64,000 bases of DNA from Streptosporangium becharense (GTDB lineage: Bacteria > Actinomycetota > Actinomycetes > Streptosporangiales > Streptosporangiaceae). Shown here one piece after another: positions 26,131 to 35,008 of this stretch (its first letter is position 1; each line of letters opens with the position of its first letter). The notes below the pieces were generated by a model, which was given only the letters and a program-made list of their open reading frames with translations, was not told the DNA's origin and searched no databases. Made by a program: the position numbers and the translations under genes. The DNA lies in NCBI RefSeq assembly GCF_014204985.1, contig NZ_JACHMP010000001.1, forward strand, positions 2,790,001 to 2,854,000, written 5' to 3'.

Positions 26131-27786
26131 ATGAGCGACAACCGGCACGTCGCCGTCGGCGACCGCCGGGCCGAACCGGCCCCCCCGGGCCGCAGGGCTT
26201 CCCGGCGGGCGAAGGGCGACGCCCCCCACCCGGAGACGGTCCCGCCGCGGGAACCCGAGGAGCCCGGGGAACCCGAGGAGCCCGGGGACGCCCCCCGGAA
26301 GGCGGGCGGCCGGTCCGGCGGACGCGGGAAGGGCGGGAAGAAGGGCCTCGGCGCCGGCGCCTGGACGAGCGTCGCCCTGACCGGGCTGCTGGTCCTCGGC
26401 ACGCTGGGCGGATACGGGGTCTACCGCAACACGCTCGGCAACTTCAACACCGTCGACCTCGGCGACAAGCTCGGCAACGACCGGCCGGCCGCCACGGGCG
26501 CGCTGAACGTGCTGATCGTCGGCTCCGACACCCGCGAGGGCGACAACCTCAAGTACGGCCAGAAGATGGCCAACGACGGCAAGCGCACCGACACCATCAT
26601 CCTCATGCACCTGGCCCCCAACCGCGACAAGGCGACGTTCGTCAGCTTCCCCCGCGACTCGGTGGTCCAGATGCCGGCCTGCAAGTCCGAGACCGGCCAG
26701 CCGGTCGCACCCCGCACCGAGATGATCAATGCCGCGTACAACGAGGGCGGCATCACCTGCACGATCACCACGATCGAGGCGCTCACCGACATCCGCGTCG
26801 ACCACTTCGTCGAGGTCGACTTCACCGGCTTCAAGAACATCGTCGACGCCCTCGGCGGCGTCAGGATCTGCCTGAGCAAACCGGTCGACGACAAGAAGGC
26901 GAAGCTGACCCTGGCGGCGGGCTGGCACAACCTCAAGGGCGAGCAGGCCCTGGGCTACGTCCGGCTGCGCGGCTACGGCGACGGCAGCGACATCGGCCGG
27001 ATCAAGCGCCAGCAGGTCTTCCTCACCCAGGTCGTGAAGAAGGCCACCAGCAGCGAGCTGCTGACCGATCCCGGCAAGCTGCTGAAGTTCATCAACACCG
27101 CCGCCAAGTCCGTCCGGATGGACAAGGCGCTGGCGGACGACACCAATGCCCTCCTGGAGATCGCGACCAGCGCCAAGTCGCTGACCGCCGGCGGCGTCGA
27201 GCTCATCACCGTCCCGTGGGGCCCCCACCCGGACGACCCTAACCGGGTCGCCTGGCGGCAGCCCGACGCGAACAAGCTGTTCGCCGCGATCAAGAACGAC
27301 ACCGAGGTCACCCCGCCGGCCAATCCCACCGCCAAGCCGGCCATCGCGCGCGAGCAGGTCCGGGTGCAGGTCCTCAACGGCACCGACATGTTCGGCAAGG
27401 CCAAGGAGGTGGCCGACGAACTCGCGGAGCAGGGCTTCGTGGTCACCCACATCGGCAACGCCCGCCCGGCGACGGGCAACCGCGCCACCACCGAGATCCG
27501 TTACGCCACCAAGGACGGCGCCGACGGCATCGCCTACGGTGACACGGTGGCCGGCAGGCTCTCCAAGGACAAGCGCACCCCGATCGCCGGCAAGATCAGG
27601 CCGGTGAGCGCGGAGCGGTACACCCCGGCGACCACCGCCAAGCCCGCGAAGGGGGCCAAGGCCCCGACCGGGCCGATCATCCAGCTGGTCATCGGCAGCG
27701 ACTGGCCGGGGGTCCGGGCCCTGCCCAAGATCCCCGACTCCCTCCAGGACAAGGTCGTCACCGCCAAGACCGACCCCTGCCAGTAG
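26131..27786 (+). CDS. LytR-CpsA-Psr (LCP) family glycopolymer ligase with LytR_C domain, copy 1
   Basis: 551 residues. A Pro/Glu/Arg-rich cytosolic segment (1-~70), one TM helix (~80-97), an LCP domain (~125-320) and a C-terminal LytR_C domain (~405-520, starting VRVQVLNGTDMFG). LCP signatures present: LIVGSDTREGD, KRTDTIILMHL, FVSFPRDSVV, EMINAAYNEGG and the Arg-rich GYVRLRGYGDGSDIGRIKRQQ. LCP enzymes transfer lipid-linked glycopolymers to peptidoglycan. ATG 26131 has GAGGAG ~6 nt upstream. It is monocistronic, ending in a hairpin at 27792-27830. Confidence 0.93.
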   Translation: MSDNRHVAVGDRRAEPAPPGRRASRRAKGDAPHPETVPPREPEEPGEPEEPGDAPRKAGGRSGGRGKGGKKGLGAGAWTSVALTGLLVLGTLGGYGVYRNTLGNFNTVDLGDKLGNDRPAATGALNVLIVGSDTREGDNLKYGQKMANDGKRTDTIILMHLAPNRDKATFVSFPRDSVVQMPACKSETGQPVAPRTEMINAAYNEGGITCTITTIEALTDIRVDHFVEVDFTGFKNIVDALGGVRICLSKPVDDKKAKLTLAAGWHNLKGEQALGYVRLRGYGDGSDIGRIKRQQVFLTQVVKKATSSELLTDPGKLLKFINTAAKSVRMDKALADDTNALLEIATSAKSLTAGGVELITVPWGPHPDDPNRVAWRQPDANKLFAAIKNDTEVTPPANPTAKPAIAREQVRVQVLNGTDMFGKAKEVADELAEQGFVVTHIGNARPATGNRATTEIRYATKDGADGIAYGDTVAGRLSKDKRTPIAGKIRPVSAERYTPATTAKPAKGAKAPTGPIIQLVIGSDWPGVRALPKIPDSLQDKVVTAKTDPCQ

Positions 27787-27791
27787 CGGCT

Positions 27792-27830
27792 CCCGGGCGG
27801 GGTCCGGCCGATCGCCGGATCCCGCCCGGG
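27792..27830 (+). terminator. Hairpin terminator after the first LCP gene
   Basis: A 17-bp G+C-rich stem (arms 27792-27808 and 27814-27830, one G-T pair) with a 5-nt loop begins 6 nt after the stop codon. No T-run follows, as is common for intrinsic terminators in high-GC actinomycetes. Confidence 0.6.
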
Positions 27831-28050
27831 ACGGCGGAGCCCCGGGGACACCCGAGGTTTCGGACAGTCACGATTCTCCGGGAACCCCCCGTTCGGCGGG
27901 CACATGTGCGACAGAGAGCGCGCGGTCGGTTTAGGGTGTTCGGGTCGGCGAGGTGAACGCCTGCTTACCCGTCCCCCCGGATCGTCCCCGGCGTCCTCAC
28001 AGCGTGCCCGACTCCCCCTGGTCTCCGACAGATAGCTGAGCGTTTCCCCC

Positions 28051-30177
28051 GTGAGCGACATCCGTTCCTTCCAGATGCCGGCCCCCGATGACGACGGCCC
28101 CTCCGGTGCCGACGCCGGCAGGTCCACCGGTGGGCAGGGCCGGACCCCCGCCGGGTGGCCGGTGCCCGACCCCGCGCGAGGAGCCGGCCCGGCCCAGCCC
28201 GCCTGGCCGGAGCCGCCGGAGCGCCTCCCCGCCGCCCCCGGCTGGCACTCCCGGCCGGACGGCATGCGGGAGGAGAGCCCCGGCGAGGTCACGGAGTGGG
28301 GCGGCTACCCGGCCTACCGGGAGCCCCGGGCCGGTGAGTCGTACGACTCCCAGGACCCCCTCGACCTGTCCAAGCCCCTGGCACCCGACCCGATGCCCCT
28401 GGAGTCGGCCTGGGCCCAGGAGTCCCTGCGCGGGCACGATCCCGCGCAGGTGCCGGGATCCCCGTGGGCGCCGGAGTCCTCCCCGGGGCACGACCTGGCG
28501 GGAGGCCCGGAGCCCGCCTGGGGGTACGACCCTCCGGGGGCGACCCGGCAGTCTCCTCTTCCGCACGCCGCTCCCGTCTCCCCCCCGCCCGTGCACCAGG
28601 CGCCGCCCCCGCTGCCCGCCTGGGCGGAGGCCCCGCCGTCCCGGCCGCAGCCGGGGGCGTCCCCGGCCGGCGACCAGCCGTCCGGCACGCACCCGTACGC
28701 CGGCGGCCCGGCCCACGGCACGCGGCCCGGCCCGGGAGCGCGGCCGCCGCACCCGCGTGACGGGGCACACCCGCAGAGCGCACGCCCGCAGACGGCTCCG
28801 GCGTCCCCGGAGACGGATTCCGGCCCCCCCTTCTCGTACTGGCAGAGCACCAGCGGGCAGCGGTCGTCGTTCTGGACGCACGCCGCCGAGCCCGAGCGGG
28901 AGGCGGAGCTGGAGCGGCAGGCGGAGCGGGAGCGCGAGCCGCAGGCCGTGGAGGCGCCCGCCGCGCCTGCGGCCAGGAAGAAGCGTGAGCCCTACCTCGA
29001 CAACGTCAAGTTCGTCCTGATCGCCCTGGTGGTGGCCGGTCACTCGCTGGTGCCCACCCTGGACGCGCACTCGGCGAAGTCGGCGTACATGTTCATTTAC
29101 ATGTTCCACATGCCGGCGTTCGTACTGATCAGCGGCTATCTGGGACGGAACTTCTGGAACTCCAACGCCAAGATCAACAAGCTGGTCGACACCCTGCTGA
29201 TCCCGTACGTCGTCGTCGAGATCGGTTATGCCCTGCTCCGCTTCGCGCTCGGCCAGAAGTGGAGTCTCACGATCATCGACCCGGCATGGCTGAACTGGTA
29301 TCTGCTGGCGCTGGTGCTGTGGCGGATCTCCACGCCCGTCTGGACCCGCATGCGGCAGCCGCTGCTGGTGGCGGTGGGCATCTACCTCATCGCGGGATTC
29401 TCGGAGATCTCCGGTGACTTCAGCATCGACCGCTTCTTCGGCCTGCTCCCCTTCTACGTGCTCGGCCTGCTGCTCAAGCCCGAGCACTTCGACCTGCTCA
29501 AGCCGCTCTGGGTGAAGATCACCTCGGCGGTCGTCCTCGGGGGCGCCGCCGTGGTGGCCGTCCTCATCGCGCCTCACGTCAAGCTCGACCCCGTCTACTT
29601 CCGCTACAGCTTCAAGGCGATGGAGCTGTCGTGGTGGATGGGACTGGGCGTGCGCGCCGCCGTGCTCGTCGCGGCGCTGGCCATGTCGGCCGCGGTGCTC
29701 GCCCTGGTGCCCAGGGGTGAGACCTGGTTCTCCGACCTCGGCACCCGCACGCTCTACGCCTACCTGCTCCACGGCGTCGTGGTGCTCATCGCCAAGGACC
29801 AGGAGTGGCTGAGCTTCCCGTGGCTGTACGGCCCACTGGGGGTCCTGGCGATCATGTCGATGTCGTTGCTGCTGGCCATCGTGCTGTGCCTGCCGGAGAC
29901 CCGCACGCTCTTCAAGTGGCTGCTGGAGCCGCGCCTGGTCTGGCTCTACCGCCGCCCCGCGGGCCCCGACGGCACGCCCGCCACCGCGCCGGCCGGACCC
30001 GCGCCGGCGACCGCCTCCGGCACCGCGGCACCCGCCGCCGGAGGCACCGGGGGCACCCCGGGTCCTGCGGCCACCGGTACCGGGAACGCCCCGGGAGGCT
30101 TCCCGGGGAGCACTTCGGCAGGCTTCCCGGCAGGCCCCGCCACGAGCGCGGGCGGCCCACCGCGGGGCGCCACCTGA
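28051..30177 (+). CDS. Acyltransferase 3 (OafA/NolL-like) membrane protein with long Pro-rich N-terminus
   Basis: 708 residues. Residues 1-~305 are a Pro/Ala/Gly-rich disordered region with no fold. Residues ~310-640 form an acyltransferase-3 domain: REPYLDNVKFVLIALVVAGH opens the first helix with the catalytic-type Asn/His, followed by IYMFHMPAFVLISGYLGR, and about ten TM helices. The last ~65 residues are again Pro/Gly/Ala-rich repeats. Such enzymes O-acylate cell-surface glycans. Start GTG 28051 is the first one in frame but lacks a strong ribosome-binding site, so a later start inside the Pro-rich part is possible. Confidence 0.85.
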   Translation: MSDIRSFQMPAPDDDGPSGADAGRSTGGQGRTPAGWPVPDPARGAGPAQPAWPEPPERLPAAPGWHSRPDGMREESPGEVTEWGGYPAYREPRAGESYDSQDPLDLSKPLAPDPMPLESAWAQESLRGHDPAQVPGSPWAPESSPGHDLAGGPEPAWGYDPPGATRQSPLPHAAPVSPPPVHQAPPPLPAWAEAPPSRPQPGASPAGDQPSGTHPYAGGPAHGTRPGPGARPPHPRDGAHPQSARPQTAPASPETDSGPPFSYWQSTSGQRSSFWTHAAEPEREAELERQAEREREPQAVEAPAAPAARKKREPYLDNVKFVLIALVVAGHSLVPTLDAHSAKSAYMFIYMFHMPAFVLISGYLGRNFWNSNAKINKLVDTLLIPYVVVEIGYALLRFALGQKWSLTIIDPAWLNWYLLALVLWRISTPVWTRMRQPLLVAVGIYLIAGFSEISGDFSIDRFFGLLPFYVLGLLLKPEHFDLLKPLWVKITSAVVLGGAAVVAVLIAPHVKLDPVYFRYSFKAMELSWWMGLGVRAAVLVAALAMSAAVLALVPRGETWFSDLGTRTLYAYLLHGVVVLIAKDQEWLSFPWLYGPLGVLAIMSMSLLLAIVLCLPETRTLFKWLLEPRLVWLYRRPAGPDGTPATAPAGPAPATASGTAAPAAGGTGGTPGPAATGTGNAPGGFPGSTSAGFPAGPATSAGGPPRGAT

Positions 30178-30265
30178 GACCCCGGCCGGTAGAGTTCAGC
30201 CCCAGTTACCCACCGGTTCACCCAACACATCCGGTGCGGACGGAACCGGCGCTCAGCATCGGCAT

Positions 30266-31396
30266 ATGCGGGTATGTGTCGGGACAATCGTTCATCACCC
30301 GGAAGACGCCCGGATCATGCATCGGCAGATCCGGGCGCTCCTGGAGGCGGGGCACGAGATCACCTACGTCGCCCCCTTCACCGACTGCAACGTCACCGCG
30401 GATCCCCGGATCCGGGCGATCGACGTTCCCCGCGCGACCGGCCGCCGCCGCTGGCGCGCGCTGAAGGCCGCCCGGAGCGCGCTGAAGCGCGGCGTGCAGG
30501 ACGCGGACCTGTTGATCGTCCACGACATCGAGCTGCTGTTCCGGCTGCCGAGGCGGCGCCCGGCCACCGTCTGGGACGTGCACGAGGACACGGCCGCCGC
30601 GCTGGAGACCAAGGCGTACCTGCCCGAGCGCCTGCGTCCGATCCTGCCGGGGCTCGTGCGCCGGATCGAGTCCCGCGCGGAGCGCCGCCTGCACCTGATG
30701 CTGGCCGAGGAGTCCTACCGGGAGCGTTTCACCGGCCCCCACCCCGTGGTTCCCAACACCACCTACGTTCCCCGGCGGCAGCCCGCGCCGCCCGGCCGCA
30801 ACCGGGTGGTCTACGTGGGCCACCTGTCCGCCGCCCGCGGCGCGGCGGAACTGGTCGAGCTGGGCCGGCGGCTGCTCCCGCACGGGATCAGACTCGACCT
30901 GATCGGCGCGGCCGACCCCGACGTCCGGCCGGTCCTGCGGGACGCCCAGCGGCAGGGCCTGCTCGACTGGTACGGCTACGTGCCCAACCGGCACGCGCTG
31001 CGCATGGCCGAGGGGGCGATCGCCGGCCTGTCGCTCTTGCACGACGTGCCCAACTACCGGCGGTCGATGCCGACCAAGGTCATCGAGTACATGTCGCGGG
31101 GCATCCCGGTGGTGACCACGCCGTTGCCCGCCGCCGCCTCGCTGGTCGAGCGGTCCGGATGCGGTCTCGTGGTGCCCTTCGGGGACGTGGAGGCGGCGGT
31201 GCGCGCCGTGCTCGCACTGCGGGACGACCCGGCCGGGGCGGCGGAGATGGGTGCCCGGGGTCACACGGAGGCGCTGGCCCGTCACAACTGGCCGGACCAC
31301 GCGGGCGACTTCGTCGGCCGGCTGGAGGAATGGGCGGGCCGACGGGTGACGTCGGACGTGGAGATTGGTGTACTGGAGGCATGGCACGCCATCTGA
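30266..31396 (+). CDS. Glycosyltransferase family 4
   Basis: 376 residues of GT-B fold. N-terminal VGTIVHHPEDARIMHRQI and AGHEITYVAPF; middle PATVWDVHEDTA; C-terminal donor domain VVYVGHLSAARGAAELVELG and a SMPTKVIEYMSRGIPVVTT block in place of the classic E-x7-E (the first Glu replaced by Lys-x-x-Glu spacing). Related actinobacterial enzymes act in exopolysaccharide synthesis. Its 3' end overlaps the start of the acetoacetate decarboxylase-like gene by 16 nt, so the two are probably co-translated. Confidence 0.88.
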   Translation: MRVCVGTIVHHPEDARIMHRQIRALLEAGHEITYVAPFTDCNVTADPRIRAIDVPRATGRRRWRALKAARSALKRGVQDADLLIVHDIELLFRLPRRRPATVWDVHEDTAAALETKAYLPERLRPILPGLVRRIESRAERRLHLMLAEESYRERFTGPHPVVPNTTYVPRRQPAPPGRNRVVYVGHLSAARGAAELVELGRRLLPHGIRLDLIGAADPDVRPVLRDAQRQGLLDWYGYVPNRHALRMAEGAIAGLSLLHDVPNYRRSMPTKVIEYMSRGIPVVTTPLPAAASLVERSGCGLVVPFGDVEAAVRAVLALRDDPAGAAEMGARGHTEALARHNWPDHAGDFVGRLEEWAGRRVTSDVEIGVLEAWHAI

Positions 31397-32118
31397 TCCA
31401 AGGACGCGAGGTCGCACTGCCGGTCCGCGTCCGCGATGCCTCGGTCTACAGCGCGTCCTATCTGGTCCGGGCGGACGCCGCCCGGGCGGTGATCGCCTAC
31501 TCGCGGCTGGACGTCGCCGAGGTGATCCCCCGCAAGGCCCTGTGCACGCTGGTCTTCATCGACTACCTCGACGGCGACCTCGGCCCGTACCACGAGTTCG
31601 GCGTCGCCTTCCTGGTCCGGCCGCCGGACGCCGGGCACGCCCCCCGCGGCGGGCTGCGGGCGAATCTGGCGGAGCTGTACCGGACCGGCGCCGGGGCGTT
31701 CGTCCACTGGCTTCCGGTCGACCAGGGATTCACTCTGGAGGCGGGCCGCACGATCTGGGGTTTCCCCAAGGAGCTCGCCGACATCGACCTGCGCACCTCC
31801 TCGCCGTACAAACGGTGCGTCCTGCGCAAGGACGGCCGCCTGGTGCTGGACCTGCTGATCAAACCCGGCCTCCCGGCGCCCGGCACCGGCATGATGACCG
31901 CCCTGGACGCCTACACGCACCAGGACGGCGTCACCCGCCGGGTGCCGTGGTCGGTGTCGGCGCGCGGGGTCCGGGCACGGGCCGGCGGCGCGCTGATCCG
32001 CCTGGGCAACCACCCGGTGGCCCGGGAGCTGAGCGAGCTCGGCCTGCCCAGGCGTGCCCTCGTCACCGCCACGGCCTCCCGTGTCACCATGGCCTTCGAC
32101 GAGGCCAAGGACGCCTAG
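31381..32118 (+). CDS. Acetoacetate decarboxylase (ADC) family protein
   Basis: 245 residues. The hallmark WGFPKELADIDL (about residues 121-132) places the Schiff-base lysine of ADC in GFPK; the clostridial enzyme has PKK here, whereas this protein has PKE. LCTLVFIDYLDGDLGPYHEF fits the N-terminal sheet. ATG 31381 has GGAGG 1-5 nt before it and overlaps the GT4 gene by 16 nt. The bacterial family includes proteins with other decarboxylase or hydrolase-like roles, so acetoacetate should not be assumed as substrate. Its 3' end overlaps the convergent ABC gene by 4 nt. Confidence 0.82.
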   Translation: MARHLIQGREVALPVRVRDASVYSASYLVRADAARAVIAYSRLDVAEVIPRKALCTLVFIDYLDGDLGPYHEFGVAFLVRPPDAGHAPRGGLRANLAELYRTGAGAFVHWLPVDQGFTLEAGRTIWGFPKELADIDLRTSSPYKRCVLRKDGRLVLDLLIKPGLPAPGTGMMTALDAYTHQDGVTRRVPWSVSARGVRARAGGALIRLGNHPVARELSELGLPRRALVTATASRVTMAFDEAKDA

Positions 32119-32987
32119 CGGGACGCGCCGGCCTCCATCAACGCGAGGTAGCCGTCCTCCAGGGTCGGTACGGCGGGCCGCGCGTCCGCGGCCGGGGGCG
32201 TGGCGGAGACGACACGGTAGCGCATGGCGGGGCCTTCGGGCAGGACGGAGACGATCCTGCCGGTCGTGGGGGCGGGGCCGGTGGTGGTGAGCGTCCACAC
32301 CCGCCGGTCGGCGTAGGAGACCAGCCCGGCGATGTCGCCGTGGAAGACCAGGCGGCCCCCGTCCATCACCGCGACCTGGCGGCAGGTCTGCGCCACGTCG
32401 TCGAGGATGTGGGTGCTGAGCAGGACGGTGCGGTCGCCGGCCAGCTGGGAGAGCAGAGTGCGCAAGCGGATGCGCTCCTCGGGGTCCAGACCGGTGGTGG
32501 GCTCGTCCACGACGAGCAGCCGGGGGTCGGCGAGCAGCGCCTGGGCGATGCCGACGCGGCGCAGCATACCGCCGGAGAAGCCCTTGAGCCTGCGGTCGGC
32601 GGCGTCGGTGAGCGAGACCGTCTCCAGCAGCTCGGCGATCCTGCGGCGGCGCTCGGCACGGCGGTCGATGCCCTTGAGCAGGGCGATGTAGTCGAGGAAG
32701 CGGCGGGCGGTCAGCTCCGGGTAGACGCCGAGGTCCTGCGGCAGGTAGCCGAGGGTGCGTTGCACGGCCAGGCGCCCGCCGGGGGTGGTGATGTCGTGGC
32801 CGCCGACGCGGACCGTGCCGGAGGTGGGCTTGAGCAGGCCGGTCAGGATCCGCATCAAGGTGGTCTTGCCCGCGCCGTTGGAGCCGAGCAGCCCGTACAT
32901 GCCGGTGGGGATGTGCAGGGTCACCTCGTCGACGGCACGCACACCGCCCTTGTAGGTCTTGGTCAGCCGGGTGATGTCGATGTTCAT
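32115..32987 (-). CDS. ABC transporter ATP-binding protein
   Basis: 290 residues. Walker A GSNGAGKTT (about 35-43), Q-loop GYLPQDLGVY, signature FSGGMLRRVG, Walker B LLVVDEPTTGLDP and H-loop LLSTHI are all present. The C-terminal ~60 residues form the extra domain typical of DrrA/CcmA-like exporters. Paired with the membrane protein encoded 156 nt upstream, it should form an ABC-2-type system; the cargo is unknown. Confidence 0.92.
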   Translation of the reverse strand: MNIDITRLTKTYKGGVRAVDEVTLHIPTGMYGLLGSNGAGKTTLMRILTGLLKPTSGTVRVGGHDITTPGGRLAVQRTLGYLPQDLGVYPELTARRFLDYIALLKGIDRRAERRRRIAELLETVSLTDAADRRLKGFSGGMLRRVGIAQALLADPRLLVVDEPTTGLDPEERIRLRTLLSQLAGDRTVLLSTHILDDVAQTCRQVAVMDGGRLVFHGDIAGLVSYADRRVWTLTTTGPAPTTGRIVSVLPEGPAMRYRVVSATPPAADARPAVPTLEDGYLALMEAGASR

Positions 32988-33143
32988 CTCAGGACTCCGT
33001 GCGGGTGGCGTGCAGGCGGATCAGGGCCGGCGGGGCCAGGGTGTGCGCGTGGATCAGGGCCGGCGGGGCGGGAGCGGACGCGTGGACGGTCCGCGCCGGG
33101 GGCCGGCGGACCCGGCCCGGGAACCCGTGGCACGTGAGCACGG
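32988..33143. repeat. Direct repeat between ABC permease and ATPase genes
   Basis: The 156-nt gap holds two copies of the 18-mer ggatcagggccggcgggg (about 33017-33034 and 33054-33071) and flanking G+C-rich half-repeats. No convincing gene is seen. Such a gap is unusual inside an ABC pair and may contain a start or an attenuator for the ATPase gene. Confidence 0.5.
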
Positions 33144-33866
33144 TCATTCCTGATCACCGCCGAGGACACGCTCGGGGTCACCGAGCAGGTACCAGGCGGC
33201 CCCGGCCATCAGCAGGGCCGTCACGAGCAGGGTCAGCCGGTTGGGCAGCCAGTCCTGCGGCTCGATCCGCTGCGAGGTGGCGAACACGGAGACCAGCCGG
33301 GTGAGCGGGTGACCGTGCAGGGCTCCGCCGAAGAGCTGCCCGGCGAGCCAGAGGAAGGCGACCAGCGTGGTGGCGGCCGCGGTGCTGCGCAGCACGACCG
33401 ACGCGAGCAGCCCCAGCGCCGCCGTCCACAGGGCGGGGGCCAGCCAGGTGAGCTGGACGCCCAGCCCCTTGGGTGCGTCCCGCAGCAGGTCCCACCAACC
33501 GGTGGTGACGACGAGCGTCACGCCGGCCAGGACGCACGCGCCCGTCCACCCGAGTGTCAGGGTCAGGCGGCGCGTCAGGGTGGAGCGGTATCGCGTCGGC
33601 GCGACGAGCTGGAGCTCCAGCGCGCGGTCGCCGCCGATCAGCGAGGCCGCGACCATACCGGTGACGAGCGGGGCTCCCGTCTCGATGAGCACCAGGAGCA
33701 TCCAGGCGGCGCTGCCCTCGTGGGCGCCGAACCCGCGGAAGGCGACCATCAGCACGATGACCAGGAGAAGGGCCGGCGGGGCCGCCAGGGCACCGGGCCC
33801 GGCCCTGCGCATCTCGTACGACCAGAGGTCGATGGGTCTCATGACCGGTGAGTTGCGGGCGGGCAC
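33144..33866 (-). CDS. ABC-2-like transporter membrane protein
   Basis: 240 residues with six hydrophobic helices (around 26-46, 52-75, 103-124, 137-160, 168-187 and 211-229). The VAASLIGGDRALELQLVAPTRYRSTL segment between helices 2 and 3 resembles ABC-2 permeases. GTG 33866 is chosen (GGGGGTG upstream); ATG 33842 is an alternative. Directly upstream of the ATP-binding gene, so the two are taken as one exporter. Cargo unknown. Confidence 0.75.
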   Translation of the reverse strand: MPARNSPVMRPIDLWSYEMRRAGPGALAAPPALLLVIVLMVAFRGFGAHEGSAAWMLLVLIETGAPLVTGMVAASLIGGDRALELQLVAPTRYRSTLTRRLTLTLGWTGACVLAGVTLVVTTGWWDLLRDAPKGLGVQLTWLAPALWTAALGLLASVVLRSTAAATTLVAFLWLAGQLFGGALHGHPLTRLVSVFATSQRIEPQDWLPNRLTLLVTALLMAGAAWYLLGDPERVLGGDQE

Positions 33867-33930
33867 CGGATCGGTTCACCCCCGCCGCGACGTCATCGCG
33901 GCGGGTGGACGGCACGACCGGCCGAGTCGG

Positions 33931-34812
33931 TCAGACGATCGGCGGGCGGCCCAGGCGCAGCATCCGCCAGGCGGTGTTCCAGGCCATCGGACGGCGCTCG
34001 CCGGCGGGCTCCCGGAGCCCTTCGGCGAAGCCCTTGAACCAGGAGCGCAGGGCCGAGGAGGACCGCTCGCGGACGAGGGTCAGCACGACCCAGTTGAGCA
34101 GGTACAGCAGGGCCAGCGGCCACGGGAGGTTGCGGCGGGCCAGCCAGACCCGGTTGCGGGCGTTGAGCCGGTAGAAGTCGGCGTGCCTGGTCGGGGGAAC
34201 CTGCGGGTGGTACATGACCGTCTTGGCGTCGTACTCGATGCGGTAACCCTCGCCGAGCAGCCGCCAGGCCAGGTCGGTCTCCTCGTGGGCGTAGAAGAAA
34301 CGCTCCGGGAGCCCGCCGACCTGGAGGAAGGCCGACCTGCGGATCGCGCAGGCCCCGCCCAGGAAGGTGGTGACCGGGGAGGACCGCTCGGGATCGCCGG
34401 CCCGCAGCCGGGGGACGTGGCGGCGCTGGCCGGTGCCGCCGTCGGGGTCCATCACCCGGAAGGAGACGACCGCGAGGTCGTGCTCGGTGGAGAACCGCTC
34501 GCGCAGGTGGGAGACGAGCCCCGTGTCGGCGTACCAGCCGTCGTCGTCGAGGAAGAGGACGACGTCGCCCGAGCACTCCTCGACGCCGCGGTTGCGACCG
34601 GCGGGGATGCCCGCGTTGTGGCCGAGCCGGAGTGTCTTCACCGAGGCCGACGACCCCTCCGGGATCGACACCGACAGTTCGGGGACGTCGGCGCCGTTGC
34701 CGACGATGACGACCTCGACGTCACCGTCGGACTGGTTCAGCGCCGACTCGACCGCCCGTCCCAGCTCGGGGACCCGGTTGCCCATGGTGAGGATGACGCA
34801 CGAGATCTTCAA
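33931..34812 (-). CDS. Glycosyltransferase family 2
   Basis: 293 residues starting MKISCVILTMGNRVPELGRA. GT-A signatures: VIVGNGADV, VVLFLDDDGWYADTG (metal-binding acidic triplet), FLGGACAIRRSAFLQVGGLP and FFYAHEETDLAWRL, close to rhamnosyl- and galactofuranosyl-type GT2s. TTG 34812 is selected because AAGGCGA lies ~7 nt upstream and gives the normal family start; GTG 34842 would add ten residues without a ribosome-binding site. It follows the CDP-alcohol transferase gene in the same direction. Confidence 0.87.
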   Translation of the reverse strand: MKISCVILTMGNRVPELGRAVESALNQSDGDVEVVIVGNGADVPELSVSIPEGSSASVKTLRLGHNAGIPAGRNRGVEECSGDVVLFLDDDGWYADTGLVSHLRERFSTEHDLAVVSFRVMDPDGGTGQRRHVPRLRAGDPERSSPVTTFLGGACAIRRSAFLQVGGLPERFFYAHEETDLAWRLLGEGYRIEYDAKTVMYHPQVPPTRHADFYRLNARNRVWLARRNLPWPLALLYLLNWVVLTLVRERSSSALRSWFKGFAEGLREPAGERRPMAWNTAWRMLRLGRPPIV

Positions 34813-34945
34813 CGGGTCATCGCCTTGACGCGTTGAGAGCACGTACGAAACATACCTTCATGATCACCGAGTCTGCTGGGGGCGACATTTCCGACGGGAC
34901 CGCTGGTTGCTGGTTTACCGGATGACAAGCGTATCGGAACCGGCA

Positions 34946-34976
34946 GCGAACACCCACCAAACAGCGAGGTGTTCGC
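34946..34976 (-). terminator. Possible hairpin between CDP-alcohol transferase and GT2 genes
   Basis: A 9-bp perfect inverted repeat (GCGAACACC at 34946-34954, its complement at 34968-34976) with a 13-nt spacer begins 33 nt after the CDP-alcohol transferase stop on the minus strand. The region 34840-34980 is relatively A+T-rich, so it may instead be an operator in front of the GT2 gene. Confidence 0.35.
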
Positions 34977-35008
34977 ACCTACGACGTGTCGCGACGCCGT
35001 CCGGTTCC

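Noticed and set aside
32984-33181. 65-codon frame between the ABC permease and ATPase genes
   Set aside because: It begins inside the permease gene, is Pro/Arg-rich and arises from the 18-bp direct repeat. No sign of a real protein.
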